A DNA stretch of 64,000 nt from Sulfopaludibacter sp035606355. GTDB taxonomy: Bacteria; Acidobacteriota; Terriglobia; Bryobacterales; Bryobacteraceae. Each line of letters starts with the position of its first letter. The stretch's first letter is position 1. A program made the translations under genes and the position numbers. The notes below the pieces were generated by a model. It did no database searches. It was not told the DNA's origin and worked only from the letters and a program-made list of their open reading frames with translations. The DNA lies in assembly GCA_035606355.1 (NCBI GenBank), contig DATNFO010000040.1, forward strand, positions 62,001 through 126,000, written 5' to 3'. This document shows, piece after piece, positions 9,202 to 18,287 of the stretch.

Positions 9202-10564
9202 CGCCGTTGAGGCGGAGCGGCAACTCGTTTTCACGCGGACGTTCGATGCTCCGCGCGCAGTGGTGTTCGAAGCGTGGACAGACCCCAAGCACCTGGAGCA
9301 CTGGTACGGACCCGACGGATTCCACACCACGGTGCATCAGTTGGATCTTAAACCGGGCGGCGTTTGGCGCCTGACGATGCGCGGTCCCGACGGCCGCGAT
9401 TATCACAACCGGCTCGTCTTTATCGAAGTGCAGCGGCCGGCGCGCCTGGTTTACCGCCATGAACCCGAGCAGGGCGGGGAACCGGTGCACAGCGAGGTGA
9501 CGGTCACCTTCACGGAGCACGCGGGAAAAACCGATCTGGAATTGCGCATGACGTTCCCCACGGCGGAAGAGCGCGAGATGGTGGTGCGGAAGTATCACGC
9601 TGATGAAGGCGGAAAGCAGACCCTCGCGAAACTGGCGGAGCACCTCGCCGAGAAGCGCTTCGGCATGGTGCTGTCGCGCGTATTCGACGCTCCGCGCGAC
9701 CTTGTGTATCAGGCGTGGACCGATCCCGAGCACGTGAAAAACTGGTGGGGTCCGCACCACTTCAGCGCGCCGCGCTGCGAGGTGGATGCGCGGCCCGGCG
9801 GAAGGATCCACATCGACATGCGCGGTCCGGACGGAACCGTCTATCCGATGGAAGGCCGCTTCGAGCAGGTGGAAGCGCCGGAGCGTTTGGTCTACATGAG
9901 TTGGGTGAACGACGCGGCGGGCGCGCGCATCTTCGATGTGCGCAATGTTGTGGCGCTCGATGAGGTTCGCGGCAAGACGCGGGTCACCATCATGTGCGAG
10001 GCGACGGTGCATCAGGAGATCGCGCGGCAGTTCCTGAAAGGCATGGAGACGGGTTGGAAGCAGAGCCTGGAGCGGCTGGGTTCGCACGTGGGCGATGGGC
10101 TGCGAGTGGAGATGGACGGCGATCGCGAGGTGGTGCTCACCCGGACCTTCCATGCTCCGCGGCGACTCCTGTGGGATGCCTATACGAAGCCGGAACATTT
10201 GAAGCGCTGGTTCGGACCGCACGGTTGGACGCTGGTGACTTGCGACGTGGATTTCCGTCCCGGCGGGAAATGGCGCTTCGTGATGCACGGCCCGAAGGAT
10301 GGGAAACTCGGCATGTATGGCGAGTATCGCGAGATCCAAGCCCCGGAACAGATCGTGCAGACGGAGGCGTTCGACGACGTTCCGGGCGAGGCGCTGGATT
10401 CGATTGTGTTCACGGAAGCCAACGGGCACACGACCATCACGACGCGCGTGCTGTGCTCGTCCCGTGAGGTCCGCGACGGCATGCTGCACAGCGGCATGAG
10501 CGATGGCGCGGGCGAGGCGTTTGAACGGCTGGCGTGGCTGCTGAGTGAAATGGCCGGAGAGTAG
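9176..10564 (+). CDS. Triple-domain SRPBCC (AHSA1-like) protein
   Basis: 462 residues made of three tandem AHSA1/START-like units: about 15-158 (FTRTFDAPRAVVFEAWTDP, HWYGPDGF), 162-305 (LSRVFDAPRDLVYQAWTDP, NWWGPHHF) and 315-460 (LTRTFHAPRRLLWDAYTKP, RWFGPHGW). Each carries the PGG(x)W/I-R strand typical of the family. SRPBCC folds have a deep hydrophobic cavity, but here no ligand can be assigned. Single-domain versions are common next to ArsR genes; three in one chain is unusual. The frame is continuous with no sign of an assembly duplication, because the units differ clearly in sequence. Confidence 0.88.
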   Translation: MAVSPKTASAVEAERQLVFTRTFDAPRAVVFEAWTDPKHLEHWYGPDGFHTTVHQLDLKPGGVWRLTMRGPDGRDYHNRLVFIEVQRPARLVYRHEPEQGGEPVHSEVTVTFTEHAGKTDLELRMTFPTAEEREMVVRKYHADEGGKQTLAKLAEHLAEKRFGMVLSRVFDAPRDLVYQAWTDPEHVKNWWGPHHFSAPRCEVDARPGGRIHIDMRGPDGTVYPMEGRFEQVEAPERLVYMSWVNDAAGARIFDVRNVVALDEVRGKTRVTIMCEATVHQEIARQFLKGMETGWKQSLERLGSHVGDGLRVEMDGDREVVLTRTFHAPRRLLWDAYTKPEHLKRWFGPHGWTLVTCDVDFRPGGKWRFVMHGPKDGKLGMYGEYREIQAPEQIVQTEAFDDVPGEALDSIVFTEANGHTTITTRVLCSSREVRDGMLHSGMSDGAGEAFERLAWLLSEMAGE

Positions 10565-10575
10565 ACGGAGCGCGA

Positions 10576-10607
10576 CTTCCGCCGCCGGCACCTACCGGCG
10601 GCGGAAG
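10576..10607. terminator. Strong hairpin between convergent genes
   Basis: CTTCCGCCGCCGG (10576-10588) is perfectly complementary to CCGGCGGCGGAAG (10595-10607) with a six-base loop. The loop contains the stop codon of the minus-strand RDD gene (10592-10594). There is no long T tract, but the position suits a bidirectional terminator. Confidence 0.6.
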
Positions 10608-11476
10608 ATTTGGTTATCTAACGCTTTGGGCGTGGGGAACGTTCCCGACATGTGGTCTTGCCACGCGAGGCTCTCTTCGTCAGCCAACGACCAGAGGAGA
10701 CCGGCGACTGTGCAGAGACTCAGGCAGGAGCCGGCGAAACGCAGAGCTCGCTGTTTGGCGTCCGGCTGGAAACCGTCGAACGTGGTAAGGCGAAGATGGG
10801 TCCAATGCATGCCGGGCGTTTCCGCGCCTGCGATCGTGAAGATGAGGCCGTAAGCGCAGCCCAGTATAGGCAATGCCGATGCCAGTTCCAGCAATCCGGT
10901 GCGCGTGCCGGGGATGGCTCCGCCCGCGGCGAAGTAAATCGCCAGAAACATTCCGAAGCCGAGGAAAACCATCGACCAGTCCAGGATGGCGGCCACGGCA
11001 CGATGCATGGTGTGGGCGACGGGCGCTTCGCAATAAATCACGGCATCCACGGTGGTGCCGAGTTTGCGCGGCTGTGGCGCGGAAGCCGGTAGAAAATCGA
11101 GGCTGGCCTGGCCTTCGGGCACGCGCGAGCGGCGCGCTGCCGGGCGGCTTCCAGCCGGCTTGGCGGAAGGCTGGCGCGCAGCCTTTTTAGCGGGTGCGGG
11201 GGCGTAGGTTTCGAAGGGAATGACGTTCGAGCTGCGCTCCTGAAACAGGGAGCGCTGCACGGGATTGCGCAGGTTCAGCGGGCGTGCGGACGGACGCGCA
11301 GGGAGCGGCGCATCTTCCAGCGCGACGCCGGTTTGCGGTTGGAGTTGAGCGGCGAGCGCGCCATTGGTGCGATGCAACGCGGGCTCTCCGGCGATTGTAT
11401 CGTCCGGACGGCGTCCGCAGCGGCGGCAGCGATGCTCGCCTTCGCCATTTCGGGAACCACAATAGCTGCAGGTCAT
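10592..11476 (-). CDS. Zinc-ribbon protein with RDD-like membrane domain
   Basis: 294 residues. The N-terminus holds a zinc ribbon (CSYCGS...CRRCGR, cysteines 3, 6, 17 and 20). A proline/alanine-rich linker of about 100 residues follows. The C-terminus (about 150-290) is an RDD-family domain with several membrane segments (ILDWSMVFLGFGMFLAIYF, PILGCAYGLIFTIAG) and the conserved aspartate in an LDW motif. A late WQDHMSGT matches the RDD end motif. Transport and cation tolerance are reported for some RDD proteins; the role here is unknown. Its last codons fold into the hairpin shared with the convergent SRPBCC gene. Confidence 0.75.
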   Translation of the reverse strand: MTCSYCGSRNGEGEHRCRRCGRRPDDTIAGEPALHRTNGALAAQLQPQTGVALEDAPLPARPSARPLNLRNPVQRSLFQERSSNVIPFETYAPAPAKKAARQPSAKPAGSRPAARRSRVPEGQASLDFLPASAPQPRKLGTTVDAVIYCEAPVAHTMHRAVAAILDWSMVFLGFGMFLAIYFAAGGAIPGTRTGLLELASALPILGCAYGLIFTIAGAETPGMHWTHLRLTTFDGFQPDAKQRALRFAGSCLSLCTVAGLLWSLADEESLAWQDHMSGTFPTPKALDNQIFRRR

Positions 11477-11529
11477 TTCGGTCTTGGCTTCCGCAACATA
11501 GGGCGGCGGATTTGTGTTAACTTCCGAGA

Positions 11530-14025
11530 TTGAAGCGCCGCCAGAAAACTTCTCTTTCTTTTCTTAACATAAGCCTTCGGGCTTGTCACGAAAAATCTTC
11601 GACCATTACGTACAATTTGGCTCTTACTGCATTGGTTGCGTTGATCTTAGCCGTCAGCGCCACCGCTCAGGAGAATCCCCCATCGCCGCCGCGGCAGGGG
11701 GATACCATCAACAGCGCTGGTTCGGGCCCAAACTGGCAGGCGCTGCCGGGACGGGACACGCTCAAACATGGAGAGTGGTTCGGGCAGGCCCTCAACCAGG
11801 ATCTGGGCAGCCCGATCAAGAAGTGGGACGGCCACGCCGAGGGCGAGAACAGCGAGATGATCCTTCGGGCAGACCACATCGAGTACAACACCGAAACGGG
11901 CATCGTCACTGCCGTCGGGAATGTTTACTACCATCACTTTCTGCACAACCAGCAGATCTGGTGCGACCGCATGGAGTACGACACCGATGCCGGCACGGGT
12001 AAGTGGTACAACGTCCGGGGAGAAACCAATCCGCGGACCGTCAACCGGCGCGGCGTTCTGAGCGGCGCGAGTCCGTTTCATTTTGAGGGCGAATGGGCGG
12101 AGAGGCTGAACGAGAATCACTTCATCTTGTATAACGGCTGGGTCACGAACTGTAAGTTGCCGAATCCCTGGTGGCGGATGAAGGGACCTAAGTTCGACAT
12201 TGTCCGCTATGAAAGCGCGAAGAGTTACAAGAGCTGGTTCTACTTACGCGGAATTCCTCTGTTCTATACTCCGTATTTTTACCATTCACTGGAGCGGGAG
12301 CCGCGGCATAGCGGGTTTCTGATTCCCAACTTTGTGCCGCGGTCGCAGCGCGGCGTGATGGTGGGGCTGGGTTACTTCTGGGCAATTAACCCGAGTTACG
12401 ATCTCACTTACCGCTTTTTCGATTATAATACCAGCGCATTCGCCCACCACGTGGACTTCCGCGGCAAGCCCAACGCCACCACCGATTACGATTTCATCCT
12501 ATACGGCGTGCAGGATCGCGCCGGCGACCCGAAGCAGAACGACCAGCGATTCAGCGGCCTGAACGTCTATTTCATGGGTCACAGCGCGCTTTCGAACGGC
12601 TGGTTTGCCAACGGCGTCGTGAATTATGTGAGCAGCTTCCGCTTCCGGCAGGAATGGAGCGAGAGTTACAACGAGGCCATCGGCTCGGAAATTCATTCCG
12701 TGGGGTTCGTTACCAAGAGCTGGTCGAACTACACCTTCGACGCATCCATATCCAGGCTGGAGAACTTCGAAAATACCGAGGTTCCGGTGACCGAACCGGA
12801 CGGCAGCACGAACTTCCTGCGGGATGCCGTGCTGATTCACAAACTGCCGGACGTGGATTTCTCGCGGCGCGATACGCAGCTTTGGAATGGCGTGCCGCTG
12901 TGGTTCTCCTTCTATTCGGACGCGGGCTTACTCTACCGCAGCGAGCCGATTTTCGACTCCGGGCAGCACCTGGTCGACGAGTTTCAGACCCGCGAGTTCA
13001 TGCCGCGCTTGCGTTTTGCGCCGCACCTGACGAGCGCGCTTCACCTGGGCCCGGTGAGCATTGTGCCGAGCATCGGGATCGACGAGACGTTTTACGGGGA
13101 GAACCAGTCGTTCAGCGATCAGAGAAATGGCACTTATCCGTATCCTTACGAATTCCTGGTGAACCCCTCGACTTATACGCGCAGCGCGCGGGATCTCTCG
13201 GTGGACGTGATTTTTCCGTCGTTTGCGCGAGTCTTCAATAAGAAGACGGTCTTCGGGGATAAGTTGAAGCACGTGATCGAGCCGCGGGCGACTTACAAGT
13301 ATGTTACAGGTATCGGGGAAGACTTCAATCGCGCCATCCGGTTTGATGAGCAGGACTTACTTTCCAACACCAGCCAGTTGCAGCTTTCGCTGACCAATCG
13401 TCTTTACGCCAAGCGCGGCGACAACGTGCACGAGATTTTCACCTGGGAACTGATGCAGAACCGCTACTTCGATCCGACTTTCGGAGGGGCGGTACTGCCG
13501 GGCGCGGCGAATCTGTTCGCGGCGACGGCGGATCTGACGGCTTATGCGTTCGTCGCCGGTCCGCGATCGTATTCGCCAATTGCGTCGATTTTGCGCGCCA
13601 GTCCGGTCGATGGGTTGGGGATACAGTGGCAGGCCGATTACGATCCGTTTTACGGCCGTCTGGTGGATACCAGCCTGTCCGTGGATTACCACTGGAAGAA
13701 GTATTTCCTCTCGGCGGCCAACTTCGAAGCGCACTCGGACCCGATTCTGGCGCCGTATGGGAATCAGTATCACTTCCGCGGCGGCTTCGGCGATCCGCAG
13801 CACCGGGGATGGAATGCGGGAGTGGATGTGGCGTACGACTACCGGACGAAGATCGTGCAGTATACGACGTCGCAGGTGACGTACAACACCGACTGCTGCG
13901 GGTTCAGCGTGCAATATCGAAGATTCAATTTCGGCATCAGGGATGAGAGTAAGCTGTACTTTTCCTTCTCGCTGGCGAACTTGGGAAGTGTGGGGACACT
14001 GCGAAAGCAGGACCGGTTGTTCTAG
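11530..14025 (+). CDS. lptD: LPS-assembly protein LptD (OstA)
   Basis: About 831 residues from a TTG at 11530. The start is uncertain because no Shine-Dalgarno sequence is visible, and the hydrophobic signal (LALTALVALILAVSATAQ) begins about 30 residues in. An OstA/LptA-like region lies at about 110-200 (DHIEYNTETGIVTAVGNVYY, MEYDTDAGTGKWYNVRG). The LptD barrel follows (PLFYTPYFYHSLEREPRHSG, FLIPNFVPRSQRG) and runs to the C-terminus. LptD with LptE inserts lipopolysaccharide into the outer leaflet, so its presence supports a diderm with LPS. It stands alone here, upstream of the cytochrome operon. Confidence 0.88.
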   Translation: MKRRQKTSLSFLNISLRACHEKSSTITYNLALTALVALILAVSATAQENPPSPPRQGDTINSAGSGPNWQALPGRDTLKHGEWFGQALNQDLGSPIKKWDGHAEGENSEMILRADHIEYNTETGIVTAVGNVYYHHFLHNQQIWCDRMEYDTDAGTGKWYNVRGETNPRTVNRRGVLSGASPFHFEGEWAERLNENHFILYNGWVTNCKLPNPWWRMKGPKFDIVRYESAKSYKSWFYLRGIPLFYTPYFYHSLEREPRHSGFLIPNFVPRSQRGVMVGLGYFWAINPSYDLTYRFFDYNTSAFAHHVDFRGKPNATTDYDFILYGVQDRAGDPKQNDQRFSGLNVYFMGHSALSNGWFANGVVNYVSSFRFRQEWSESYNEAIGSEIHSVGFVTKSWSNYTFDASISRLENFENTEVPVTEPDGSTNFLRDAVLIHKLPDVDFSRRDTQLWNGVPLWFSFYSDAGLLYRSEPIFDSGQHLVDEFQTREFMPRLRFAPHLTSALHLGPVSIVPSIGIDETFYGENQSFSDQRNGTYPYPYEFLVNPSTYTRSARDLSVDVIFPSFARVFNKKTVFGDKLKHVIEPRATYKYVTGIGEDFNRAIRFDEQDLLSNTSQLQLSLTNRLYAKRGDNVHEIFTWELMQNRYFDPTFGGAVLPGAANLFAATADLTAYAFVAGPRSYSPIASILRASPVDGLGIQWQADYDPFYGRLVDTSLSVDYHWKKYFLSAANFEAHSDPILAPYGNQYHFRGGFGDPQHRGWNAGVDVAYDYRTKIVQYTTSQVTYNTDCCGFSVQYRRFNFGIRDESKLYFSFSLANLGSVGTLRKQDRLF

Positions 14026-14175
14026 CCCGCACGACGTCTTCATTGTAGGGAAAATACTCAGTTCACCCATTCTCGTTGCGTTGTTTTGCGCAGCACTCTA
14101 ACGAAAAAGTGTTGCAATTTACGACAATAGGGCCTGTTTAGTCCGGTAAATCCAATTGGTCCCAGGCGTGCACGA

Positions 14176-14667
14176 GTGCCAGCCAAATTCAATTTAGTGA
14201 GGTTGGCTTTGCGCCGATTACTCCGGGACTCGGGTCATCTCATCAGGCCGGCGGCGGTTCTGCTCGCGGGTTTGGTTCTGTTCCTGATTGTTCGCACCGC
14301 CCTGGTGCCGAAGGCTTTTGGACAATATGGCCACTACCGCCCGGGCGCTCTGCAACTCATCCGGCAACATCCTGTTGCCTATGCCGGCCACGACCAGTGC
14401 GCCATGTGCCATGACGATGAAGCGAAGCTGAAAGCTACGGGCAAGCACGCGGGAGTGAACTGCGAAGCTTGCCACGGTCCGCTGGCGCAGCATGCCTCGG
14501 ATCCCATGGCGAACGTTCCCAAGCTGCCCGAAGTGGCGAACCTCTGCCGCCGCTGTCATGAGAAAGACGCGGCGAAACCCAAAAGCTTTCCGCAAGTGGT
14601 GACGGCGGAGCATTCCGGCGGCATGCTCTGCACGGAATGCCACAAGCCCCACAATCCGCACCTCTAA
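14176..14667 (+). CDS. Membrane-anchored tetraheme cytochrome c
   Basis: 163 residues from a GTG start. One N-terminal transmembrane segment (about 24-45, AAVLLAGLVLFLIV) anchors a periplasmic domain with four CxxCH sites at 75-79 (CAMCH), 96-100 (CEACH), 124-128 (CRRCH) and 152-156 (CTECH). Extra histidines could be distal ligands. It resembles small cytochrome c3/NrfH-like electron carriers. It is the first gene of a tight operon (12 bases to the Fe-S gene, which has AAAGGAG). It probably passes electrons between the NrfD/Fe-S module and a periplasmic partner that is not encoded nearby. Confidence 0.88.
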   Translation: MPAKFNLVRLALRRLLRDSGHLIRPAAVLLAGLVLFLIVRTALVPKAFGQYGHYRPGALQLIRQHPVAYAGHDQCAMCHDDEAKLKATGKHAGVNCEACHGPLAQHASDPMANVPKLPEVANLCRRCHEKDAAKPKSFPQVVTAEHSGGMLCTECHKPHNPHL

Positions 14668-14679
14668 AGGAGAACCGAC

Positions 14680-15423
14680 ATGGACCTTAGCCGGCGTGAC
14701 TTATTCAAGATTGGCGGCAAGCTGCTTGTGCTGGCGTCCGCGGGCGCCACGCTCGAACAGATTGTGGGCGCCGAACCTGCTCCCGATGCCTACAAGATGG
14801 CGGACCACTGGTGGGGCATGATCATCGACATCGAGGAGTGCATCGGATGCGGCAACTGCGTGCGCGCGTGCTCGAAAGAGAACCAGGTGGCGGACGGCTA
14901 CTTCCGGACCTGGGTCGAGCGCTACGTAATCGAAGAAGAGGGCAAGCAGCCGCAGGTGGAATCGCCCAAGGGCGCCATAGAAGGCTTTCCGCCGCTGCTG
15001 CGCGAAGACGTGAAGAGCTTCTTCGTGCCCAAGCTGTGCAACCACTGCGCCGATTCGCCATGCGTGCAGGTGTGCCCGGTGGGCGCGACGTTCCGCAGTC
15101 CCGATGGCGTAGTGCTGGTGGACAAGACCTATTGCCTGGGCTGCCGGTATTGCGTGCAGGCTTGCCCCTACGGGTGCCGCTTTCTGGATCCGCGCACGGA
15201 CACGGTGGATAAGTGCACGCTGTGTTATCACCGCATCACGCAGGGGCTGACAACGGCGTGCTGCGAGAACTGCCCGACGGGCGCGCGGCAGCTTGTGGAC
15301 TTCAAGAATCCCAAAGACCCGGTCCACGAATTCCTGCGCAAGAACAAAGTGCAGGTATTGAAGCCATACATGGCTACCGAGGCGAAGGTCTTCTACAAAA
15401 ATCTCGACGGCGCGGTGCGATAA
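14680..15423 (+). CDS. Tat-exported four-cluster ferredoxin-like subunit (NrfC/HybA/QrcC type)
   Basis: 247 residues. The N-terminus SRRDLFKIGGKLLVLASAG is a twin-arginine signal. Four cysteine groups would hold four [4Fe-4S] clusters: C54/57/60/64, C120/123/128/132, C152/155/158/162 and C179/182/195/198. This layout is the electron-wire subunit of complex iron-sulfur molybdoenzymes and of Nrf, Qrc and ACIII complexes. It precedes an NrfD gene by 12 bases (AAAGGAG ribosome site). No molybdopterin subunit is encoded beside it. Tat export could use the tatA-tatC pair at 50.9 kb. Confidence 0.92.
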   Translation: MDLSRRDLFKIGGKLLVLASAGATLEQIVGAEPAPDAYKMADHWWGMIIDIEECIGCGNCVRACSKENQVADGYFRTWVERYVIEEEGKQPQVESPKGAIEGFPPLLREDVKSFFVPKLCNHCADSPCVQVCPVGATFRSPDGVVLVDKTYCLGCRYCVQACPYGCRFLDPRTDTVDKCTLCYHRITQGLTTACCENCPTGARQLVDFKNPKDPVHEFLRKNKVQVLKPYMATEAKVFYKNLDGAVR

Positions 15424-15435
15424 AGGAGCGATGAG

Positions 15436-16599
15436 ATGATCCCCGGCGTAGACGGTTTCATGTACCCGAACGAAACGGAGCTGCAATGGAGCCTACTCAT
15501 TGTGCTCTACCCGTACATCACTGGGCTGGTGGCGGGCGCGTTTATTCTCGCGTCGCTGGAACGCGTTTTCAAGGTGGAGGCCGTGCGGCCCACGTACCGG
15601 CTGGCGCTATTGACGGCGCTGGCGTTTCTTCTGGTGGCGCCGCTGCCGCTGCAATTGCATCTGGGGCATCCCGAGCGGAGTTTCGAGATGTATCTCACGC
15701 CGCACGCATCGAGCGCCATGGCGATGTTCGGATTTGTATATCTGTGGTATCTCACGGTGGTGCTGCTGCTGGAGGTGTGGCTGGAGTTTCGCGCCGATAT
15801 TGTTTACATGGCGCAGACGACCACGGGCTTCACGCGGCTGATTTACCGGGCGCTGACTTTAGGCTCGCAAAACGTCAGCCCGGAAGCGCGCCGCATCGAC
15901 GAGAAGGTGGGGTATGTCATCACGGTGATCGGAATCCCTTCGGCGTTTCTGCTGCATGGTTACGTGGGCTTCATTTTCGGATCGATTAAAGCGAATCCGT
16001 GGTGGAGCACTCCGCTGATGCCGATTGTGTTCCTGTTTTCCGCGATGGTTTCGGGGATCGCGGCGGTGCTGCTGCTGTATGTCGGATCGATGAAAGCGAA
16101 GAAGCTGCGCATCGACATGCGGTGCCTGGACACCATCGCGAAGTACCTGTTCTACGTCTTCCTGGTGGATTTCTCGCTCGAGATGCTGGACCTCATCCAC
16201 CGCACGTACGAAGCCGACGAGAGCTTCCGCAGTCTGGACTTCATGGTGCACACGCGGTTGTGGGGCTCGCACGTGCTGTTGCAGATCTGCGCGGGCACGC
16301 TGGGTCCGCTGGCGATTCTGGCGTCGACGCAGCTTTGGAAATTCTCCGAAGCGCGGCGGCGCGTGCTGTATGTAACGGCCTGCTGCCTGACGGAAGTGGG
16401 CATTTTCGCCATGCGCTGGAACGTGGTGATCGGCGGCCAGCTCTTCTCGAAAAGCTTCCTGGGCTACACCACTTACAAGGTGGCCTTTGCGGCGCGCGAG
16501 GGGCTTCTTCCCGCGATCGGGCTGATGATTCTCCCGTTCGTGATTTTCGTTGTGCTGATCAAACTGCTGCCGCCGTGGACTGCGCACGAATCGGCATAA
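15436..16599 (+). CDS. NrfD-family quinone-interacting membrane subunit
   Basis: 387 residues with about nine or ten hydrophobic segments (YPYITGLVAGAFILASL, YRLALLTALAFLLVAPLPL, IPSAFLLHGYVGFIFGSI, PIVFLFSAMVSGIAAVLLL, and others). The HLGHPERSF segment after the second helix is typical of NrfD/PsrC/HybB proteins. These subunits exchange electrons with (mena)quinone and dock the four-cluster Fe-S subunit encoded just upstream. The menaquinone genes at 54.7-56.7 kb would supply the pool. The direction of electron flow cannot be inferred. Confidence 0.9.
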   Translation: MIPGVDGFMYPNETELQWSLLIVLYPYITGLVAGAFILASLERVFKVEAVRPTYRLALLTALAFLLVAPLPLQLHLGHPERSFEMYLTPHASSAMAMFGFVYLWYLTVVLLLEVWLEFRADIVYMAQTTTGFTRLIYRALTLGSQNVSPEARRIDEKVGYVITVIGIPSAFLLHGYVGFIFGSIKANPWWSTPLMPIVFLFSAMVSGIAAVLLLYVGSMKAKKLRIDMRCLDTIAKYLFYVFLVDFSLEMLDLIHRTYEADESFRSLDFMVHTRLWGSHVLLQICAGTLGPLAILASTQLWKFSEARRRVLYVTACCLTEVGIFAMRWNVVIGGQLFSKSFLGYTTYKVAFAAREGLLPAIGLMILPFVIFVVLIKLLPPWTAHESA

Positions 16600-16614
16600 C
16601 CAGCGGAGGTTGCC

Positions 16615-18279
16615 ATGCCGCAACCGGATTTCGACGCACTGCAACAGGAGTTGAAAGAGCTCGCGCTCCGGGTCGATGCGATTGAACAGCGCGTCGGGAT
16701 CGCTCCGCGAGTTGCCGCGGCGCCGCCAGGCGAAATTGCCGGCGCGCCGCAAACGGACGCGCTGGCTGCCACGGCCGGCGCATTCCCGCTCTTCGGCCGC
16801 GCGCTGCTGGGGATCGCCGGCGCGTACCTTCTGCGCGCGCTGACGGAATCGGGGAGTGTGCCGGCGAGTTTGGGTGCGGGGCTTGGCACACTGTATGCAC
16901 TCGCCTGGTTAGCGTGGGCCGCACGCACTCCGGCGGAGCACAAGCTGGAGACCACGCTGCACAGTCTCACGTCGGCGCTGGTGCTCGCGCCGCTGGTTTG
17001 GGAAGCCACGGTGCGTATGGGCGCATTGACTCCGTGGGCAGCGGCGCTGGTGCTGCTGATATTCATCGCGAGCGGGCTGAAACTCTCCTGGCGCAAGGCC
17101 CTGCTGATTCCCGCGACAATCACCACGGTAACGGGCTGCGGCACGGCCGCGGCGTTGATGGTTGCGACCGAGAATGTGGTTCCATTTGCGGCGGTGCTGA
17201 TCGGGGCGGCTGCGCTCGTGGAGGCGGCGGCGTGTTTCGAGCACTGGCTGGGCGAGCGCTGGCTCACGGCATCGCTGGCGGACGGCTCGGTGTTATTGGC
17301 GACGTGGCTGGTGACGAATCCGCGCGGGCTGCCGGAGGGGTACGCCCCAATTCCGGCGGGAGCGCTGCTGGCTCTGGTAGGGGCGCTTGTGGCTGTGTAC
17401 CTCACAAGCACGATTGTGCGGACGCTGTTGCGCGGATTCCGGTTCACCGGTTTCGAAACGGCGCAATGCGGCGCGGCGCTGCTGATCGCGGTGAATGCGG
17501 CGCTCAGAATGTCGGAGGCGGTGCCGGCGCTGGCTCCGGGAATCGGAGTATTTGCGCTGGCGTGTGCGGCAGCTTGCTACGCGGTGTCGTTTCTCTTGCT
17601 GGAACGGCGGGAAAGCGGCCGCAACTTTTATACGTACTCGACGTTCGGGCTGTTGCTGGCCATTGCCGCGACGTGGGTGCTGCTGCCCGCGGATGCACTG
17701 CCGGCGGCTTGGAGCTTGCTCGCGGCCGCGTGCGTATGGGCGGGCCGGAAGCGGAATCGCGCGACACTGCAATGGCACGGCATTATCTATCTGGCTCCGG
17801 CGCTGGTGTTTTCGACGGCGTGGACGGGGCCGCTCAGCGAATCGGCGCGGATCGGAGTGCAAGGATTCGGTGCGGCGGCTGCGTTGTGCGCGTACGTGCT
17901 CGCGGGCCGGGCCGAGGGACGCAACTTCGACGCAGTGCGGACGGCCCTGGGCGGTGCGGCGGTGTGGGAATGCGCGGGGTTGGTGGCTGCTGTGCTCTCG
18001 TCGGCATATCACGGTTCGTTGGGCGCGGATGCTCCGCACGCGTATTGCGCGGTGATCCGGACGGGAACAATCGCGGCCGGCGCGCTGGCGCTCGCGGCGG
18101 GGGCGAGCCGGTGGGCGCGCTGGGAGTGGTCCCGGCTGGTGATTCCCCTGATGCTGGCGGGAGGATACCGGCTGCTGATGCCGGATGCGCATCAGGGAAG
18201 CCGGACTGCGTTTGCAATTTCGATGGTGCTGTACGGCGGGACGCTGATGATGTTGCCGTCTTTGTTGAAGAGGGTCTAA
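16615..18279 (+). CDS. Polytopic membrane protein, possibly DUF2339-like
   Basis: 554 residues. A short N-terminal coiled-coil-like stretch (LQQELKELALRVDAIEQRVG) and an Ala/Pro linker precede about 14 or more very hydrophobic Ala/Leu-rich segments. The layout (coiled coil, then many helices without charged motifs) recalls DUF2339 proteins, but I see no diagnostic motif. It follows nrfD by 15 bases with a GGAGG ribosome site, so it is the fourth gene of the electron-transfer operon. It may be an extra membrane component or simply co-transcribed. Confidence 0.6.
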   Translation: MPQPDFDALQQELKELALRVDAIEQRVGIAPRVAAAPPGEIAGAPQTDALAATAGAFPLFGRALLGIAGAYLLRALTESGSVPASLGAGLGTLYALAWLAWAARTPAEHKLETTLHSLTSALVLAPLVWEATVRMGALTPWAAALVLLIFIASGLKLSWRKALLIPATITTVTGCGTAAALMVATENVVPFAAVLIGAAALVEAAACFEHWLGERWLTASLADGSVLLATWLVTNPRGLPEGYAPIPAGALLALVGALVAVYLTSTIVRTLLRGFRFTGFETAQCGAALLIAVNAALRMSEAVPALAPGIGVFALACAAACYAVSFLLLERRESGRNFYTYSTFGLLLAIAATWVLLPADALPAAWSLLAAACVWAGRKRNRATLQWHGIIYLAPALVFSTAWTGPLSESARIGVQGFGAAAALCAYVLAGRAEGRNFDAVRTALGGAAVWECAGLVAAVLSSAYHGSLGADAPHAYCAVIRTGTIAAGALALAAGASRWARWEWSRLVIPLMLAGGYRLLMPDAHQGSRTAFAISMVLYGGTLMMLPSLLKRV

Positions 18280-18287
18280 CTCGCGCA

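Noticed and set aside
9176..10564. Assembly duplication producing three SRPBCC units
   Set aside because: The units differ clearly in amino-acid sequence and DNA, so they are old duplications or fusions.
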